Assembly: GCA_015487695.1 (NCBI GenBank)
Contig: WFPF01000026.1
Span: forward strand, 1 to 44,187
Direction: 5' to 3'
Origin: Chitinophagales bacterium
Lineage (GTDB): Bacteria; Bacteroidota; Bacteroidia; Chitinophagales; S012-47
Length of the DNA: 44,187 nt
A program made the translations under genes and the position numbers. Positions within the stretch are counted from its first letter, which is position 1, and each line of letters opens with the position of its first letter. Under the pieces are notes generated by a model. The model was not told where the DNA came from. It did no database searches and was given only the letters and a program-made list of their open reading frames with translations. Below, piece after piece: positions 43,122-44,187 of the stretch.

Positions 43122-43332
43122 GAGTGCCGCGCTTCTTTGGCGGCCATTCTTCATAGCTGCCGGAGTTCAAACTGGCTCTTATACAATACGTGAGAAAATA
43201 TTAATGCAAGATCTTTTGCCCGGGAAAGGCAAGGAAATTTATGTGTTTTCCTATATTGCATATGCTTCCTCCGGGTCAGTCATTTGAAGTGCATCTTGTC
43301 TTCCTGATCCAGGTGGCAAATAGAATACAGAA
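43122..43332. other. Intergenic region before the RDD-like gene
   Basis: About 211 bases. A short GC-rich inverted repeat just after the stop of the fusion gene (GCCGC at 43125 onward with GCGGC) has no T-run. No convincing TAnnTTTG box was found before ATG 43333. Confidence 0.4.
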
Positions 43333-43812
43333 ATGGGAAAAAGGATAGCTAATATGAAGGATGCGGACACCCTGCTTAGGTCTGCCGGCAGCTTCATTGC
43401 GAATCTGCTCATTGTTTACCTTGCAAGTATTCCATTGGTGACTCTTGTGTTTTTTGTATCCGCTGTTACGGGTTTTTATAACTATCATTTTCTGCTGGGG
43501 ATCAACTTCGTTTTTCCGCTTTTTATCTGGTGGGCCTATGACGTGCATTTCCTGAGCAAATACGGTACGACTCCCGGGAAACGGTTCTTTAAGCTGGCGG
43601 TATTGAAAGAAAACGGAGAGCGGCTGACCCGGGGAGAAGCCAATAAAAGATTCCTGCTCAAGTTTTTCTTCGGAATGGTTTTAGGCATCGGGTACCTGTA
43701 CATCTTTTTTAATCGCAAGGGGAATACACTGCACAATGCACTGACGGGAGCCCGCTATTATTATGATCCTTCCATATCGCTGAATAGTAAGGGCGAGAGG
43801 AAATTTGTCTGA
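43333..43812 (+). CDS. RDD family-like small membrane protein
   Basis: A 159-residue protein with two clear membrane helices (ANLLIVYLASIPLVTLVFFV and the YNYHFLLGINFVFPLFIWWA region) and a third near FFFGMVLGIGYLYIFF. The loop YGTTPGKRFFKLAVLKENGE matches the RDD domain's G-x-T-P-G-K segment, and the C-terminal KGNTLHNALTGARYYYD fits its end, where the usual D is replaced by N. RDD proteins are membrane proteins of mostly unknown role; some are proposed to take part in ion transport. ATG 43333 is used; ATG 43354 is a second option. The next gene converges from the minus strand. Confidence 0.85.
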   Translation: MGKRIANMKDADTLLRSAGSFIANLLIVYLASIPLVTLVFFVSAVTGFYNYHFLLGINFVFPLFIWWAYDVHFLSKYGTTPGKRFFKLAVLKENGERLTRGEANKRFLLKFFFGMVLGIGYLYIFFNRKGNTLHNALTGARYYYDPSISLNSKGERKFV

Positions 43813-43894
43813 AAAGGGGTTAAGTGGTAAGGACGGAATGGCAGATTCTATTCTGAAAGAGACTGGCAACAGGGGAGACTCCTTCCGCGCTTTT

Positions 43895-44187
43895 CTATCC
43901 TTCCATTGCAAGGCAGAGGGCTTCGGCATCGTCCAGAATGTTCCGGCTTCGGGCTTCGGAGATTCCGATTTCTCTTAGTATTTCGGGTTTTTCGCAAAGC
44001 TGGCGACACAGAACCAGATCGCGGTGCAGCAGCTCCTTTTTCTCCGATTTTCGCAACGAGGCCAGGCAGGTCACGGGGTAGAGCCCCGAATAGCTTATTT
44101 GCTTTTTCAGGCCGTTTTCTGGCGGATAATCCCAGCTCAGCAGCTGCAGGCCTACGCAGCGGGCATACTGAATGGCATCTTCACTGA
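43895..44187 (-). CDS. C-terminal fragment of an ATP-cone/restriction-endonuclease-like protein
   Basis: A minus-strand frame enters at the right window edge and ends with TAG at 43897-43895, giving the last 96 residues of a longer protein. The text is protein-like: SEDAIQYARCVGLQLLSWDY, then SGLYPVTCLASLRKSEKKEL, HRDLVLCRQLCEKPEILREI and a final helix with ARSRNILDDAEALC. From memory, this resembles the C-terminal part of Bacteroidota proteins with an ATP-cone and a restriction-endonuclease-like (Mrr-type) domain, in which this tail follows the nuclease core and looks helix-hairpin-helix-like. The catalytic core would lie outside the window, so no nuclease residues are visible. It converges with the RDD-like gene, leaving 82 bases between. 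Confidence 0.75.
   Translation of the reverse strand, partial: SEDAIQYARCVGLQLLSWDYPPENGLKKQISYSGLYPVTCLASLRKSEKKELLHRDLVLCRQLCEKPEILREIGISEARSRNILDDAEALCLAMEG

Noticed and set aside
43906-44187. Plus-strand open frame at the right edge
   Set aside because: Its Arg/Pro/Ser-rich translation is typical of a shadow; the minus strand here encodes a coherent protein tail.
1-44187. CRISPR arrays, insertion sequences, prophage, tRNA or rRNA genes
   Set aside because: No regularly spaced repeats, transposase or integrase motifs, terminal inverted repeats, or tRNA-like cloverleaf sequences were found on reading both strands by eye.

Overview
The window reads as chromosomal DNA of a free-living Bacteroidota (Bacteroidetes) species; I cannot place it below phylum or class. 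The evidence is: four large secreted proteins end in the type A C-terminal sorting domain of the type IX secretion system (T9SS); most upstream regions carry the phylum's TAnnTTTG promoter box instead of a sigma-70 -10/-35 pair; start codons mostly lack a Shine-Dalgarno sequence; and an etfB-etfA-bifunctional nuclease-CNT transporter run is present. No insertion sequence, prophage, CRISPR array, tRNA or rRNA was seen, so this looks like ordinary chromosome.

Layout. 1-9186: the 3' part of a giant T9SS-exported surface protein whose 5' end lies outside the window, closed by a strong terminator. 9333-15425: a DUF4412-like periplasmic protein, a GT4 glycosyltransferase, a dipeptidyl peptidase IV and a POT peptide transporter, each with its own promoter. 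15547-17211: urocanate hydratase. 17302-21000: an Asp-box/PKD T9SS cargo protein. 21089-24953: malate dehydrogenase (minus), an M43 metalloprotease with a sorting domain (plus) and TilS (minus). 25252-30618: a rightward run of etfB, etfA, a BFN-UVR protein, a CNT nucleoside transporter with a lipocalin-like N-terminal domain, and an MFS transporter. 30615-34055: OmpH/Skp-like lipoprotein (minus), GNAT (minus), guanine-deaminase-like enzyme, YbfF-like hydrolase and FkbM methyltransferase. 34060-37866: a PKD-rich T9SS cargo (minus). 38021-43812: a TPR-like protein, a YfcE-type phosphoesterase coupled to it, a three-part GT2/GT39-like/TPR fusion, and an RDD-like membrane protein. 43895-44187: the 3' end of a minus-strand gene resembling ATP-cone/restriction-endonuclease-like proteins.

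How the genes fit together. Secreted M43 and Asp-box proteins, periplasmic DPP IV, the POT transporter and HutU could act in sequence from extracellular protein to peptides to amino-acid breakdown; Mdh and the ETF proteins feed central and respiratory metabolism. CNT transporter and deaminase suggest nucleoside/purine salvage. About 18.1 kb, or 41% of the window, encodes four T9SS cargo proteins.

Most notable for a second look: the single polypeptide joining an ALG5-like polyprenyl-phosphate sugar synthase to a GT39-like membrane transferase and TPRs; the lipocalin-like/CNT fusion; the interrupted FG-GAP propeller and unassigned central segment of the giant protein; very tight convergent and divergent gene junctions; and TTG triplets inside TAnnTTTG promoter boxes that can be mistaken for start codons. 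I found no clear new defence or mobile system.
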